NCBI GenBank assembly: GCA_903863935.1
Contig: CAIPDV010000074.1
Location: 1-64,000, forward strand
From: an uncultured Bacteroidota bacterium
Lineage (GTDB): Bacteria; Bacteroidota; Bacteroidia; JABEUT01
Length of the DNA: 64,000 nucleotides
Direction: 5' to 3'
Made by a program: the position numbers and the translations under genes
Shown here: positions 34,117 through 41,499 of the stretch, one piece after another
Layout: each line of letters opens with the position of its first letter
How positions within the stretch are numbered: the first letter of the stretch is position 1
The notes under the pieces: model-generated
Told to the model about the DNA's origin: nothing
Database searches by the model: none
What the model saw: the letters and a program-made list of their open reading frames with translations, nothing else

Positions 34117-35505
34117 TTACCAATTAATAATAACCTTTCCATTTCCGGCCCATGCTCCTTGCGTATTGGTAGTAACTGTAGTAAGCCCACCGGTATAATT
34201 GCTTCCGCCGCCGCCGCCGCAATTATATCCAGCACCGCCGCCATAATATCCGCCGCCGCCGCCGCCTGCATTTTTAGCAGTAGCGCAGCCACTTCCGCCA
34301 ATACCTAAAACACCGCTTCCGGCAGTACATGTGCCTACTCCACCGGTACCACCACTGCCACCTGTTCCGCCACCGCCGCTTCCTGCACCACCTTGAATGT
34401 TATTGGCAAATCCGGCACCGGCAATGGCTGCACCGCCTGGCCCTCCTTTTTCATAGTTTCCTGTAGTATGAAGACATCCGCCACCGCCGCCGCCACCTGC
34501 AACAACCACGCGGTTAGCAAGCGCAATTCCACCCACCCTAACATCGGATGCTCCACCTCCACCGGCACCACTGAATGATGAGTGGATATAAAACCCATTT
34601 CCTCCTCCATTATAACCACCCTGTCCGGGGATAGCCATAACACCATAAAATCCTTGTCCGCCAACATAAATATTTAAAACGGTTCCGCCAACAACAGTAA
34701 GTGTTCCTACAACGGAACCTCCGTTGCCTCCTCCATCTAAAACAGGATTATTGTGATATCCACCTGTGCCACCCTGGGCTCCGTCGGCGGTAATAGTAAC
34801 TATTGTAACACAAGGCGGAACTGTCCATGACTGTAATCCATCGGTATAATTGAATGTAAGTGTACCATGCTGAAGTGAAATAGTTAAAGCCAGTGTATCA
34901 TTGGGACTGGCTCCACAATTATTGGTTGCGGAAACACTGATATTACCCGGGTTTGCACCTATGGTAACAGTTATAGATGTTGTACCTTGTCCGGCAGTTA
35001 TTACTGACCCCGCAGGCACTCCCCATGAATAGGAAGAAGCATTCGCAACGGCTGCAATTGAATAAACCAAACTCGAACCCTGGCACACCACCTGCAAGCC
35101 GGTTATAAGTCCCGGAGTTGCCGGAGCTGAAGCACAGGCGCAATACAAAGGCTGCCATGCAGCAAGAGGAGGCCCGGTATAATAATAAATGCAATTGTTA
35201 TCTGTATTAAAAATCATCAGTGATGTATCGGGAGTTGCAATTGCGTTCATCTGCACGGTTGTCATCCGTGGGATCAATAATCCACGGGTGGTAGAACTAA
35301 GGTCAAGTAAGGCCGACCCATTTGGTAATGCCCCTGTGCTGTCAATACAAATACCTTGCGAATAGCTCATATTGTCAAAGCATAGTAAAAACACAATTAC
35401 GCAAATAAATTTAGAAACTGTTTTCCATATAAAATCAATAGAATCCCACTTCGCGGCGCAAAGTTTTTCCATTTTTATTGATTTTATACTTCTGTTCATT
35501 ACCAT
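34117..35505 (-). CDS. Secreted PKD plus ALK/LTK-like glycine-rich domain protein
   Basis: 462 residues, middle gene of the operon. An internal signal (FICVIVFLLCFDNMSYS) precedes QGICIDSTG. N-terminal module LLDLSSTTRGLLIPRMTTVQ and SLMIFNTDNNCIYYYTG. One PKD-like domain (SYSWGVPAGSVITAGQGTTS). The glycine-rich domain has VPPCVTIVTITADGAQGGTG, GGGGASDVRVGGIALANRVV, AGGGGGGGCLHTTGN and GGGGGYYGGGAGYNCGGGGG, ending GKVIINW. Two starts are possible, ATG 35505 or ATG 35499; the latter forms a TAATG overlap with the upstream stop, so translation is coupled. Confidence 0.72.
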   Translation of the reverse strand: MVMNRSIKSIKMEKLCAAKWDSIDFIWKTVSKFICVIVFLLCFDNMSYSQGICIDSTGALPNGSALLDLSSTTRGLLIPRMTTVQMNAIATPDTSLMIFNTDNNCIYYYTGPPLAAWQPLYCACASAPATPGLITGLQVVCQGSSLVYSIAAVANASSYSWGVPAGSVITAGQGTTSITVTIGANPGNISVSATNNCGASPNDTLALTISLQHGTLTFNYTDGLQSWTVPPCVTIVTITADGAQGGTGGYHNNPVLDGGGNGGSVVGTLTVVGGTVLNIYVGGQGFYGVMAIPGQGGYNGGGNGFYIHSSFSGAGGGGASDVRVGGIALANRVVVAGGGGGGGCLHTTGNYEKGGPGGAAIAGAGFANNIQGGAGSGGGGTGGSGGTGGVGTCTAGSGVLGIGGSGCATAKNAGGGGGGYYGGGAGYNCGGGGGSNYTGGLTTVTTNTQGAWAGNGKVIINW

Positions 35506-36947
35506 GTTATTGTTGCTGTTCCATTACCCGTATTTGAACCTGCCGTCACTGAAATAGTTGTTACACCCGGTCCACCGGTATAAGAATAGCCACCACCTCC
35601 ACCACCGCCGCAACCGCCACTTCCGCCATAGTAGCCACCGCCACCACCGCCACCGCCGCCCCATTCACACGTTATTTTCGACATCCCCCCATTGCCTCCA
35701 TTGCCGAATCCTCCGGCAGTGCTGGCAAACGCATTAGGGGTGCAGGCACCTGTATTTAATACTACTGAGGCTCCCCCAGCTGCAATCGTTCCGGCATTTC
35801 CTCTTTCATTCACATTACGTCCTGCTCCATTGGTTGCCGGTTGTCCGCCATCGCCACCAACTCCATAGGTGTTACCATATAATTCAGTATTATAATCGGC
35901 ACCTCCACCACCGCCGCCACCGGCCACTATCACACGGTTCTGCACATCCGTTCCGCCAACACGGATACTTGAAGCACCACCACCACCACCGCCGGCACCC
36001 CATCCGGGCAGATTATACCATGGCGTATTATTGGTGTCGCCATATCCGGCTCCTCCGCCTTCATCATTATTAAAACCACCAATACCTCCGGCACCGCCAT
36101 CGCAACTGGAAGTTGATATGGCACCTTTCTGGCCTAAATAAATATTCAATATTTCAGCAGGATTCACTGTTAAAGTCGCATTTACCAAAGCTCCCTTACC
36201 ACCTGCTGCTGCCTGCGAAAAAGCATAGGCAGCATTTCCGCCTGCCCCTGTAATGGCAATTGTTACCGAGGATATACAAGCCGGCACTGTCCAGGTTTGC
36301 AATCCACCGGTATATGCAAATGATATGGTGCCATGCGAACCATTGGTGAGATTGACAGGCAAAATGCGAACCCCACTGCTGCCACAACTATTGGATGCAA
36401 TTACGGTTACATTACCTGAGGTACTTCCCCAGGTAACGGTTATAGAAGTTGTGCCCTGACCTGCCGTTATAGTTGCCCCAAAAGGCACAGTCCAGTTATA
36501 AAGTGATGCTCCGGCAACAGCAGCAATGGTGTATGTTATTCCGGCAGAACAGGCTAAGGGTGCAGGATTGCTGGGAGTAATGGCTCCCGGTGTAGCAGGT
36601 ACTCCATTACATACACAGGATATTTGCAGCCAGGCCGCGCCAATATAAATTTCGAAGCAATTAGTAGTGGTATTATAAATGATGAGTGATTGAGCCGGAG
36701 CATGAATGGCATTCATTTGTGCGGTTGACATACGCGGAACAAGAAATCCTTTGCTATCCGACTTTACATCAAGAATAGAAGAAGGATCGGGTGCAACTCC
36801 AGTAGTACTAATACCTATACCACCTTGTCCGAAAACATTAACAGCAGCTAACAAGAATAAAAAAACGCATAAATGCGACCTTAAGCTATTACATGCTTTT
36901 AGTATTCTCTGAAGGGGAAAATAAGGGTGGTAATTTTTTATAATCAT
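35499..36947 (-). CDS. Secreted PKD plus ALK/LTK-like glycine-rich domain protein
   Basis: 482 residues, first gene of the operon. A hydrophobic segment (CVFLFLLAAVNVFG) precedes QGGIGISTTG. N-terminal module ILDVKSDSKGFLVPRMSTAQ and LIIYNTTTNCFEIYIG. One PKD-like domain (YNWTVPFGATITAGQGTTS, SNSCGSSG). The glycine-rich domain has VPACISSVTIAITGAGGN, GGGGASSIRVGGTDVQNRVI, AGGGGGGGADYNTELYG, and GYYGGSGGCGGGGGGGYSYT, ending GTATITW. The N-terminus before the signal is unusually long and basic, so an internal start may be used. Surface or extracellular location is expected; partner unknown. Confidence 0.72.
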   Translation of the reverse strand: MIIKNYHPYFPLQRILKACNSLRSHLCVFLFLLAAVNVFGQGGIGISTTGVAPDPSSILDVKSDSKGFLVPRMSTAQMNAIHAPAQSLIIYNTTTNCFEIYIGAAWLQISCVCNGVPATPGAITPSNPAPLACSAGITYTIAAVAGASLYNWTVPFGATITAGQGTTSITVTWGSTSGNVTVIASNSCGSSGVRILPVNLTNGSHGTISFAYTGGLQTWTVPACISSVTIAITGAGGNAAYAFSQAAAGGKGALVNATLTVNPAEILNIYLGQKGAISTSSCDGGAGGIGGFNNDEGGGAGYGDTNNTPWYNLPGWGAGGGGGGASSIRVGGTDVQNRVIVAGGGGGGGADYNTELYGNTYGVGGDGGQPATNGAGRNVNERGNAGTIAAGGASVVLNTGACTPNAFASTAGGFGNGGNGGMSKITCEWGGGGGGGGGYYGGSGGCGGGGGGGYSYTGGPGVTTISVTAGSNTGNGTATITW

Positions 36948-37139
36948 TTATACCAAACCTTTAATCTTTGAACATTAAGGCAATTATAGCTATAAAATTG
37001 TTATGTGGTTAAAAAACAGGTTAAACTAGCACAAAAATGTCGTTTTTCAAATCCCGAAACTGACCTATATCATGAAATGGCCTTAAAATTTAAATTTAGG
37101 TTCACCTTCCGGTTTGCCACAGATATAAGTTCGATTTAT

Positions 37140-37147
37140 TACCTTTG
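37140..37147 (+). promoter_or_regulatory. -7 box TACCTTTG for comA
   Basis: Twenty-one nt before ATG 37169. A TTTG at 37113-37116 is a possible -33 box at a slightly long 23-nt spacing. Confidence 0.5.
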
Positions 37148-37168
37148 TTGCGAACTAATAGGTAAAAG

Positions 37169-37951
37169 ATGAGGAATTTTAAACTTCCGGGATTACCGGA
37201 AAGAACCGAAAAACCACGCGAAAGCGGCATTACCATGGTAATGGATAAAGGCTTGTCGCTCAGGCAGACATTAGACCTTGTGAGTGTTTGCGGCGAGTAT
37301 ACCGACATTGTGAAACTTGGTTTCGGCACTTCCCTTTTAACCAAAGACTTAAACAAAAAACTGGGATTATATGACGAAGCAGGTATTAAAACCTATTTCG
37401 GCGGAACCCTTTTTGAGTCGTTTATTGTGCGGGATATGTTCGACGATTACCGTAAACTGCTTACTAAACTCAAAATGGAATATGTGGAGGTTTCGGATGG
37501 TTCGTTACAAATGGAACATTCCGTTAAACTAAACTATATTAAAGAATTAGCCAAGGATTTTACCGTGCTTTCAGAAGTAGGCTCAAAAGAAGCGGGAGTT
37601 ATCATCCATCCTAACCTTTGGATATCGATGATGGACAAAGAACTGCAAGCCGGTGCATGGAAGGTAATAGCCGAATCGCGCGAAAGCGGAACCGTTGGTA
37701 TTTACCGCCCGAATGGTAATGCACACGTTACACTGATAAATAAAATATTGAATAAGATACCTAAGGATAGTATTCTTTGGGAAGCCCCTAAAAAATCGCA
37801 ACAGGCTTACTTTATAAGTTTGCTTGGCGCGAATGTAAACCTGGGTAACATTGCAACAGATGATGTTATTCCGCTGGAAACCCTAAGGCTTGGCTTGCGT
37901 GGTGACACCTTTAAGCAGTTTATGCCTAAGCAGGAAAAAGGGAAAAGTTAA
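37169..37951 (+). CDS. comA: Phosphosulfolactate synthase
   Basis: 260 residues, TIM-barrel ComA family. It adds sulfite to phosphoenolpyruvate to give (2R)-phospho-3-sulfolactate. Family blocks are GITMVMDKGLSLRQTLDLV, YTDIVKLGFGTSLLT, GIKTYFGGTLFESF, YVEVSDGSL, VLSEVGSKE, LWEAPKKSQQAYFI and LRLGLRGDTF. In methanogens this begins coenzyme M synthesis. Bacteroidota do not make coenzyme M, so sulfolactate or a sulfonate downstream product is more likely. No comB- or comC-like gene is adjacent. Confidence 0.92.
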   Translation: MRNFKLPGLPERTEKPRESGITMVMDKGLSLRQTLDLVSVCGEYTDIVKLGFGTSLLTKDLNKKLGLYDEAGIKTYFGGTLFESFIVRDMFDDYRKLLTKLKMEYVEVSDGSLQMEHSVKLNYIKELAKDFTVLSEVGSKEAGVIIHPNLWISMMDKELQAGAWKVIAESRESGTVGIYRPNGNAHVTLINKILNKIPKDSILWEAPKKSQQAYFISLLGANVNLGNIATDDVIPLETLRLGLRGDTFKQFMPKQEKGKS

Positions 37952-37962
37952 GTTAGCCCTTA

Positions 37963-38022
37963 CCCCAAACCCCTGAAGGGGTTTTAAATAGCACTATTCA
38001 AAGCCCTTTCAGAGGATTGGGG
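37963..38022. repeat. CCCCAAACCCCT-type palindromic element after comA
   Basis: Left half starts CCCCAAACCCCTGAAGGGG. Right half ends AGAGGATTGGGG. It is a drifted copy of the 60-bp element that lies in frame in nadE (46741-46800), sharing the TTTAAATAG...TCAAAGCC centre. It starts 11 nt after the comA stop. Confidence 0.85.
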
Positions 38023-38221
38023 CGAATCCAAATGCGGGTTTAATACGAGCAATTCCCCTAGCCGGTTACATTTTTAGCCACTATTTTATATTCCTTTCAA
38101 AAAAGCCTCAAAAATGGCTGTTGGTGGCCTGACTCATATCATTGGATAGGGTAGATTTTAGGTGGTAATTTGCTAATGAACCCTCTAACCAATTACTAAC
38201 ATATTTAAAACTACACCAACC

Positions 38222-38608
38222 ATGATTCACGGAGACAAAGGAGTATATCCTGATTGGATGCTTGAACAAAACATTATCGACCGCATTTTAGGCGATATTA
38301 AAGAACGCGGAGGACGGCTCTCCTACCACTTCCTAATTAATCCGGAAAACAACGACCATAAAAAGAAAAGGATACAGCATATCCTCTCGAAAATGAGCCA
38401 GGAACACCTCATAAGGGCAGAACAGGATTTTATTGAACTGGATGAAGAAGGGGCAAGTGCACTGCAAACAGGCTATGAAAAATACATGCGTGCAAAACGC
38501 TGGGCTTTGCTTATGCGAAAAGTTAAAACTACTTCTAAAATCGTATCTTATGTGGCCGGAGCTGGTATTATCGGGTTAACGATTTACAGGATTTTGGAGG
38601 TGTATTGA
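38222..38608 (+). CDS. Small tail-anchored protein, winged-helix-like
   Basis: 128 residues, not recognised. The first 90 residues are helical and charged, and by helix-turn pattern could be a winged helix (NIIDRILGDIKERGGRLSYH, KRIQHILSKMSQEHLIRAEQ). A single hydrophobic segment near the C-terminus (IVSYVAGAGIIGLTIYRIL) suggests a tail-anchored cytosolic protein. There is no signal peptide. It stands alone between a palindromic element and a convergent lipoprotein gene, so its context gives no function. Confidence 0.6.
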   Translation: MIHGDKGVYPDWMLEQNIIDRILGDIKERGGRLSYHFLINPENNDHKKKRIQHILSKMSQEHLIRAEQDFIELDEEGASALQTGYEKYMRAKRWALLMRKVKTTSKIVSYVAGAGIIGLTIYRILEVY

Positions 38609-38670
38609 ATGAGCCATGCATAGCAAATGAACCTCAGTATTACATTAGTAAGTTGTTAATTTATATCGCA

Positions 38671-39246
38671 TTACTTCCGGTGTTTCTTTCTATATTCCAG
38701 TACCATTTTCTTGTCATCTCTTGTCTCATCAATTAGCGCATATTTACCAACATAACAAATCTCCATTTCATCAAGCACCTTAATTACATTAGCATATTTT
38801 GTATCTAAACCTGTTTTAATAACTACATAAAGAGCTAATTTACTTTCTTCTGTTCTTTCGACAAATCTTTTAAACGTACTGTCTGCAATAATGTGATTGG
38901 CTAACTGCTCTTCGAGTGGTTTAATATGACTTATGACCCATTGGTTATAGTGATTTACCACTTTATGTAATCCAGTATCGGAATAATTAGTTTCCATTAT
39001 GTTATTGTTATCAGGATTAAGATTCAGCTCACCTTTATAAAAATAAATTTCACCATTTTCATCTAACAATAGACTTAATGAGGCGGTATCCCTGAGTTTA
39101 CAACCTTCAGTTGATTTAACCGGAGGAGAAAGTTGAATTGGCTCTGGCTGAATGAATTTTTTGCTTATTTCATTACATGAAATCAAGTAAATTAAAATAG
39201 AAGGTAATGCCCACCTTAATATTTTCAACTTGTTATTTTTATACAA
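38671..39246 (-). CDS. ExbD-like periplasmic domain on a lipoprotein
   Basis: 191 residues. The C-terminal 130 residues match the periplasmic domain of Bacteroidota ExbD/TolR: LSLLLDENGEIYFYKGEL, NYSDTGLHKVV, LYVVIKTGLDTKYANVIKVL, DEMEICYVGKYALIDE. True ExbD is anchored by one N-terminal helix carrying an essential Asp. Here that helix is replaced by WALPSILIYLISC, a lipobox-like signal ending in Cys, without the Asp. No exbB or tonB is next to it. The start is TTG 39246 or TTG 39228; no ATG is available. It is probably an ExbD-derived lipoprotein with a changed role. Confidence 0.6.
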   Translation of the reverse strand: MYKNNKLKILRWALPSILIYLISCNEISKKFIQPEPIQLSPPVKSTEGCKLRDTASLSLLLDENGEIYFYKGELNLNPDNNNIMETNYSDTGLHKVVNHYNQWVISHIKPLEEQLANHIIADSTFKRFVERTEESKLALYVVIKTGLDTKYANVIKVLDEMEICYVGKYALIDETRDDKKMVLEYRKKHRK

Positions 39247-39349
39247 TATTAACTCTTTTTGTTATTCGTTATTACCCCCAACTTTATTTTCACTTTTTAA
39301 ACAGTTATAACGCTGTTCAAAAATAATTGCCAGTGGGGCTCCGACCTTC
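39247..39349. other. Gene-free stretch before the small ORF
   Basis: Start of a 532-nt gap between the ExbD-like gene and gltX. Beyond the promoter at 39350-39380, the small ORF and the palindromic element, I see nothing in it. Confidence 0.5.
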
Positions 39350-39380
39350 TTTGAAAAACACAACTTGTGATTTATCTTTG
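39350..39380 (+). promoter_or_regulatory. Complete Bacteroidota promoter TTTG-N19-TATCTTTG
   Basis: TTTG at 39350-39353 and TATCTTTG at 39373-39380 stand exactly 19 nt apart, the consensus spacing. It is the best-formed promoter I found in the window, and it points at no annotated large gene. Confidence 0.75.
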
Positions 39381-39422
39381 CTGTATGTATTCAACCCAAC
39401 TTTTAACAAGCACCAAAGTTTA

Positions 39423-39622
39423 TAACAAAAATGAAAAAGTGTATACATCTTTTTGCTATAAAAAACTGTTTTCGACTGTTATTAACAACGTTTTTAAGAA
39501 AATTAGTATTGAATATCAGGCAAATAACTTTTTACACACTCCAGTTTTGCCTTGTTATTTCGCTTGTTATTGCTCCTGTTACGGTCTTGTTATACCTTGT
39601 TAATTGGTAAATTTAATTTTAT
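39423..39622 (+). repeat. Intact copy of the small element also found at 8-200
   Basis: See the entry at 8-200 for the matches. This copy is open over 59 codons, while the other is interrupted. Confidence 0.4.
39431..39610 (+). CDS. Candidate 59-residue basic membrane peptide
   Basis: ATG 39431 opens a 59-codon frame: MKKCIHLFAIKNCF, a basic middle (LRKLVLNIRQ), then a hydrophobic segment (LQFCLVISLVIAPVTVLLYL) ending VNW. It lies 51 nt behind the window's only perfect promoter. It ends 46 nt before a palindromic element that separates it from gltX. A second frame (ATG 39385, 73 codons) overlaps it, and the DNA cannot decide between them. A non-coding RNA of about 250 nt is also possible. 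A decayed copy lies at 8-200. Confidence 0.4.
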   Translation: MKKCIHLFAIKNCFRLLLTTFLRKLVLNIRQITFYTLQFCLVISLVIAPVTVLLYLVNW

Positions 39623-39656
39623 AACGAAAATAAAAATTTGTATATTAATAAACAAA

Positions 39657-39770
39657 CGTCATTGCGAGGCTTTACGAAGCAATCTCTCCCCAATTGCGGC
39701 ATCCGAATTTTATGAGATTGCCCGCCCGGATGAACCGTTCGGACGGGCTTCGCAATGCCTCGCAATGACG
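39657..39770. repeat. Compound CATTGCGAGG-type palindromic element after gltX
   Basis: Starts CGTCATTGCGAGGCTTTACG and ends CCTCGCAATGACG. Between them lies a nested hairpin, GCCCGCCCGGATGAACCG then TTCGGACGGGC. At 114 bp it is longer than the 25.8 kb copy. It ends 8 nt before the gltX stop and may serve as a 3' end for both convergent transcripts. Confidence 0.85.
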
Positions 39771-39778
39771 AATTACAA

Positions 39779-41344
39779 TTATTTCAGTTTTTCCAATGCG
39801 GTGGATATGCGTTTTACCACCTCATCTTTTCCGAGTAATTCTATAGTCTCGAATAAAGCAGGGCCCGCAGCCATGCCTGTTATAAGCACTCTGAAAAGCT
39901 GCATCACCGAACCGGGAGCAACGCCATTGGCTTCGGCAGTCTTTTTAAAGAGGGCTTCTATATTGGTGTGGGTAAACTCAATATCGCCTGAAAGTTCACT
40001 ATTCAGTTTCCCGAAAAAGTCTTTGGTGGTAGGATTCCAACGCTTTTGTATTACGGCCTCATCATACGTATCGGGTGCTATAAAGAAGAATGATCCGATA
40101 CTCCAAAACTCATTAACAAAGTGGGCTTTTTCTTTTATGAGGTGGCAGACTCCCTCAACGTAATTGCCCCTGCCCCACTCCTTACTCTCCCCTTTAAGGG
40201 AGAGCGTATCTTTTCCTATGTGGGAACTTATCTCCTTTTCGAACATTGTTGCAAGGTCAGCATTACTAGCCTTTCGAAGGTATTGCTGATTGAACCATTT
40301 GGCTTTGTCGGGGTCGAACTTAGCACCCGATTTATTTACCTTTTCTAATGAGAAAGCTTCAATCAATTCTTCTTTAGTAAATAACTCCTGGTTATTGCCA
40401 GGATGCCAACCCAATAGGGCAAGCAGGTTAACTACTGCATCGGGGAAATAGCCTCGTTCACGGTATCCCGAAGACTTTTCTCCGGTTGCCGGGTCTTGCC
40501 AATCCAGCGGAAATACAGGGAATCCGAGGCGGTCGCCGTCGCGTTTGCTTAGTTTGCCATTGCCATCGGGGCGTAACAACAAAGGCAAATGGGCAAATTG
40601 AGGCATCACACTTTCCCAATTCAAATAACGGTATAGCAGCACGTGCAAAGGTGCTGAAGGAAGCCACTCCTCCCCTCTTATCACATGGCTTATGTTCATC
40701 AGATAGTCATCAACCACGTTAGCCAAGTGGTAGGTAGGCATCCCATCCGATTTAAAAAGGACTTTATCATCCAGCGAACTGGTGTGCACCACCACCCAAC
40801 CCCTTATTATATCATGAAAGCGCACTTCTTCGTTACGGGGAATCTTAATCCGTATTACATAAGGCTCTCCGGCTTCCAGTTTCTTTTTGGTTTCATCTTC
40901 CGAAAGAGTCAGCGAATTCTTCATCGAACTCCTCGAAATGGCGTTATACTGCGGAGCCGCTACCTTGGCTGCCTCCAGTCGTTTACGCATGGCCTCCAGT
41001 TCCTCGGTAGTATCAAAAGCATAGTAGGCATTGCCACTATCTACAAGCCTTTGGGCAAACTCGTGATACATCAGTTTGCGCTCCGATTGGCGGTAAGGAG
41101 CATGAGGGCCGCCATTAACTACACCTTCAGTTGCACTGATACCAAGCCATTCAAGGGCACTGGCAATATATTCCTCAGCACCGGGCACAAAACGGTTCTG
41201 GTCGGTATCTTCAATCCGCAAAATGAATGTTCCGTTATGTTTTTTTGCAAAAAGGTAGTTATATAAAGCCGTGCGAACCCCGCCTATATGCAAGGGGCCT
41301 GTAGGGCTTGGGGCGAATCGTACTCGTACTGGTCTGTCAGCCAT
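39779..41344 (-). CDS. gltX: Glutamate-tRNA ligase
   Basis: 521 residues. Class I synthetase that charges tRNA(Glu), cytosolic. The HIGH-type motif is FAPSPTGPLHIGG near residue 12. LRIEDTDQNR follows, and the KMSKS-type loop is NGKLSKRDGDRLG near 260. The C-terminal anticodon-binding helices hold MQLFRVLITGMAAGPALFE. Residues about 381-394 (LSLKGESKEWGRGN) are encoded by a CTCTCC-family palindromic repeat and interrupt the anticodon-binding region just after KEISSHIGK. The frame is kept. The -7 box TATCTTTG lies 20 nt upstream of ATG 41344. Confidence 0.95.
   Translation of the reverse strand: MADRPVRVRFAPSPTGPLHIGGVRTALYNYLFAKKHNGTFILRIEDTDQNRFVPGAEEYIASALEWLGISATEGVVNGGPHAPYRQSERKLMYHEFAQRLVDSGNAYYAFDTTEELEAMRKRLEAAKVAAPQYNAISRSSMKNSLTLSEDETKKKLEAGEPYVIRIKIPRNEEVRFHDIIRGWVVVHTSSLDDKVLFKSDGMPTYHLANVVDDYLMNISHVIRGEEWLPSAPLHVLLYRYLNWESVMPQFAHLPLLLRPDGNGKLSKRDGDRLGFPVFPLDWQDPATGEKSSGYRERGYFPDAVVNLLALLGWHPGNNQELFTKEELIEAFSLEKVNKSGAKFDPDKAKWFNQQYLRKASNADLATMFEKEISSHIGKDTLSLKGESKEWGRGNYVEGVCHLIKEKAHFVNEFWSIGSFFFIAPDTYDEAVIQKRWNPTTKDFFGKLNSELSGDIEFTHTNIEALFKKTAEANGVAPGSVMQLFRVLITGMAAGPALFETIELLGKDEVVKRISTALEKLK
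40163..40205. repeat. Palindromic repeat, CTCTCC family, inside gltX
   Basis: Contains CTCTCCCCTTTAAGGGAGAG (40184-40204 region) preceded by CCCCTGCCCCACTCC. This is the typical body of the small repeat. It is translated in frame on the minus strand as LSLKGESKEWGRGN. Confidence 0.65.
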
Positions 41345-41364
41345 TTATCAATAGTTTTGGGCGG

Positions 41365-41372
41365 CAAAGATA
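41365..41372 (-). promoter_or_regulatory. -7 box TATCTTTG for gltX
   Basis: Twenty nt before ATG 41344. The left arm of the heptad hairpin starts 9 nt further out. Confidence 0.55.
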
Positions 41373-41380
41373 GGGGAATT

Positions 41381-41470
41381 AGTGGTCAGTTATCAGTAGT
41401 CAGTGGTCAGATTAAATTTGCATAGTATTAATGTATTCGCCTGACAACTGACCACTGACTACTGACCACT
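41381..41470. repeat. Heptad-stem hairpin between gltX and rbfA
   Basis: Arms 41381-41410 and 41441-41470 pair at 26 of 30 positions around a 30-nt loop. The arms are made of AGTGGTC, AGTTATC, AGTAGTC, AGTGGTC heptads. It lies in the shared promoter space of two divergent genes. Confidence 0.8.
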
Positions 41471-41483
41471 TGCATTTAATTTG

Positions 41484-41491
41484 TAGTTTTG
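41484..41491 (+). promoter_or_regulatory. -7 box TAGTTTTG for rbfA
   Basis: Eight nt before ATG 41500. It rules out the upstream in-frame codons from 41470. Confidence 0.5.
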
Positions 41492-41499
41492 CGCTTCAA

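Noticed and set aside
37090-37150. Possible sulfur-related riboswitch before comA
   Set aside because: The leader after the -7 box is only about 20 nt, too short for a riboswitch.
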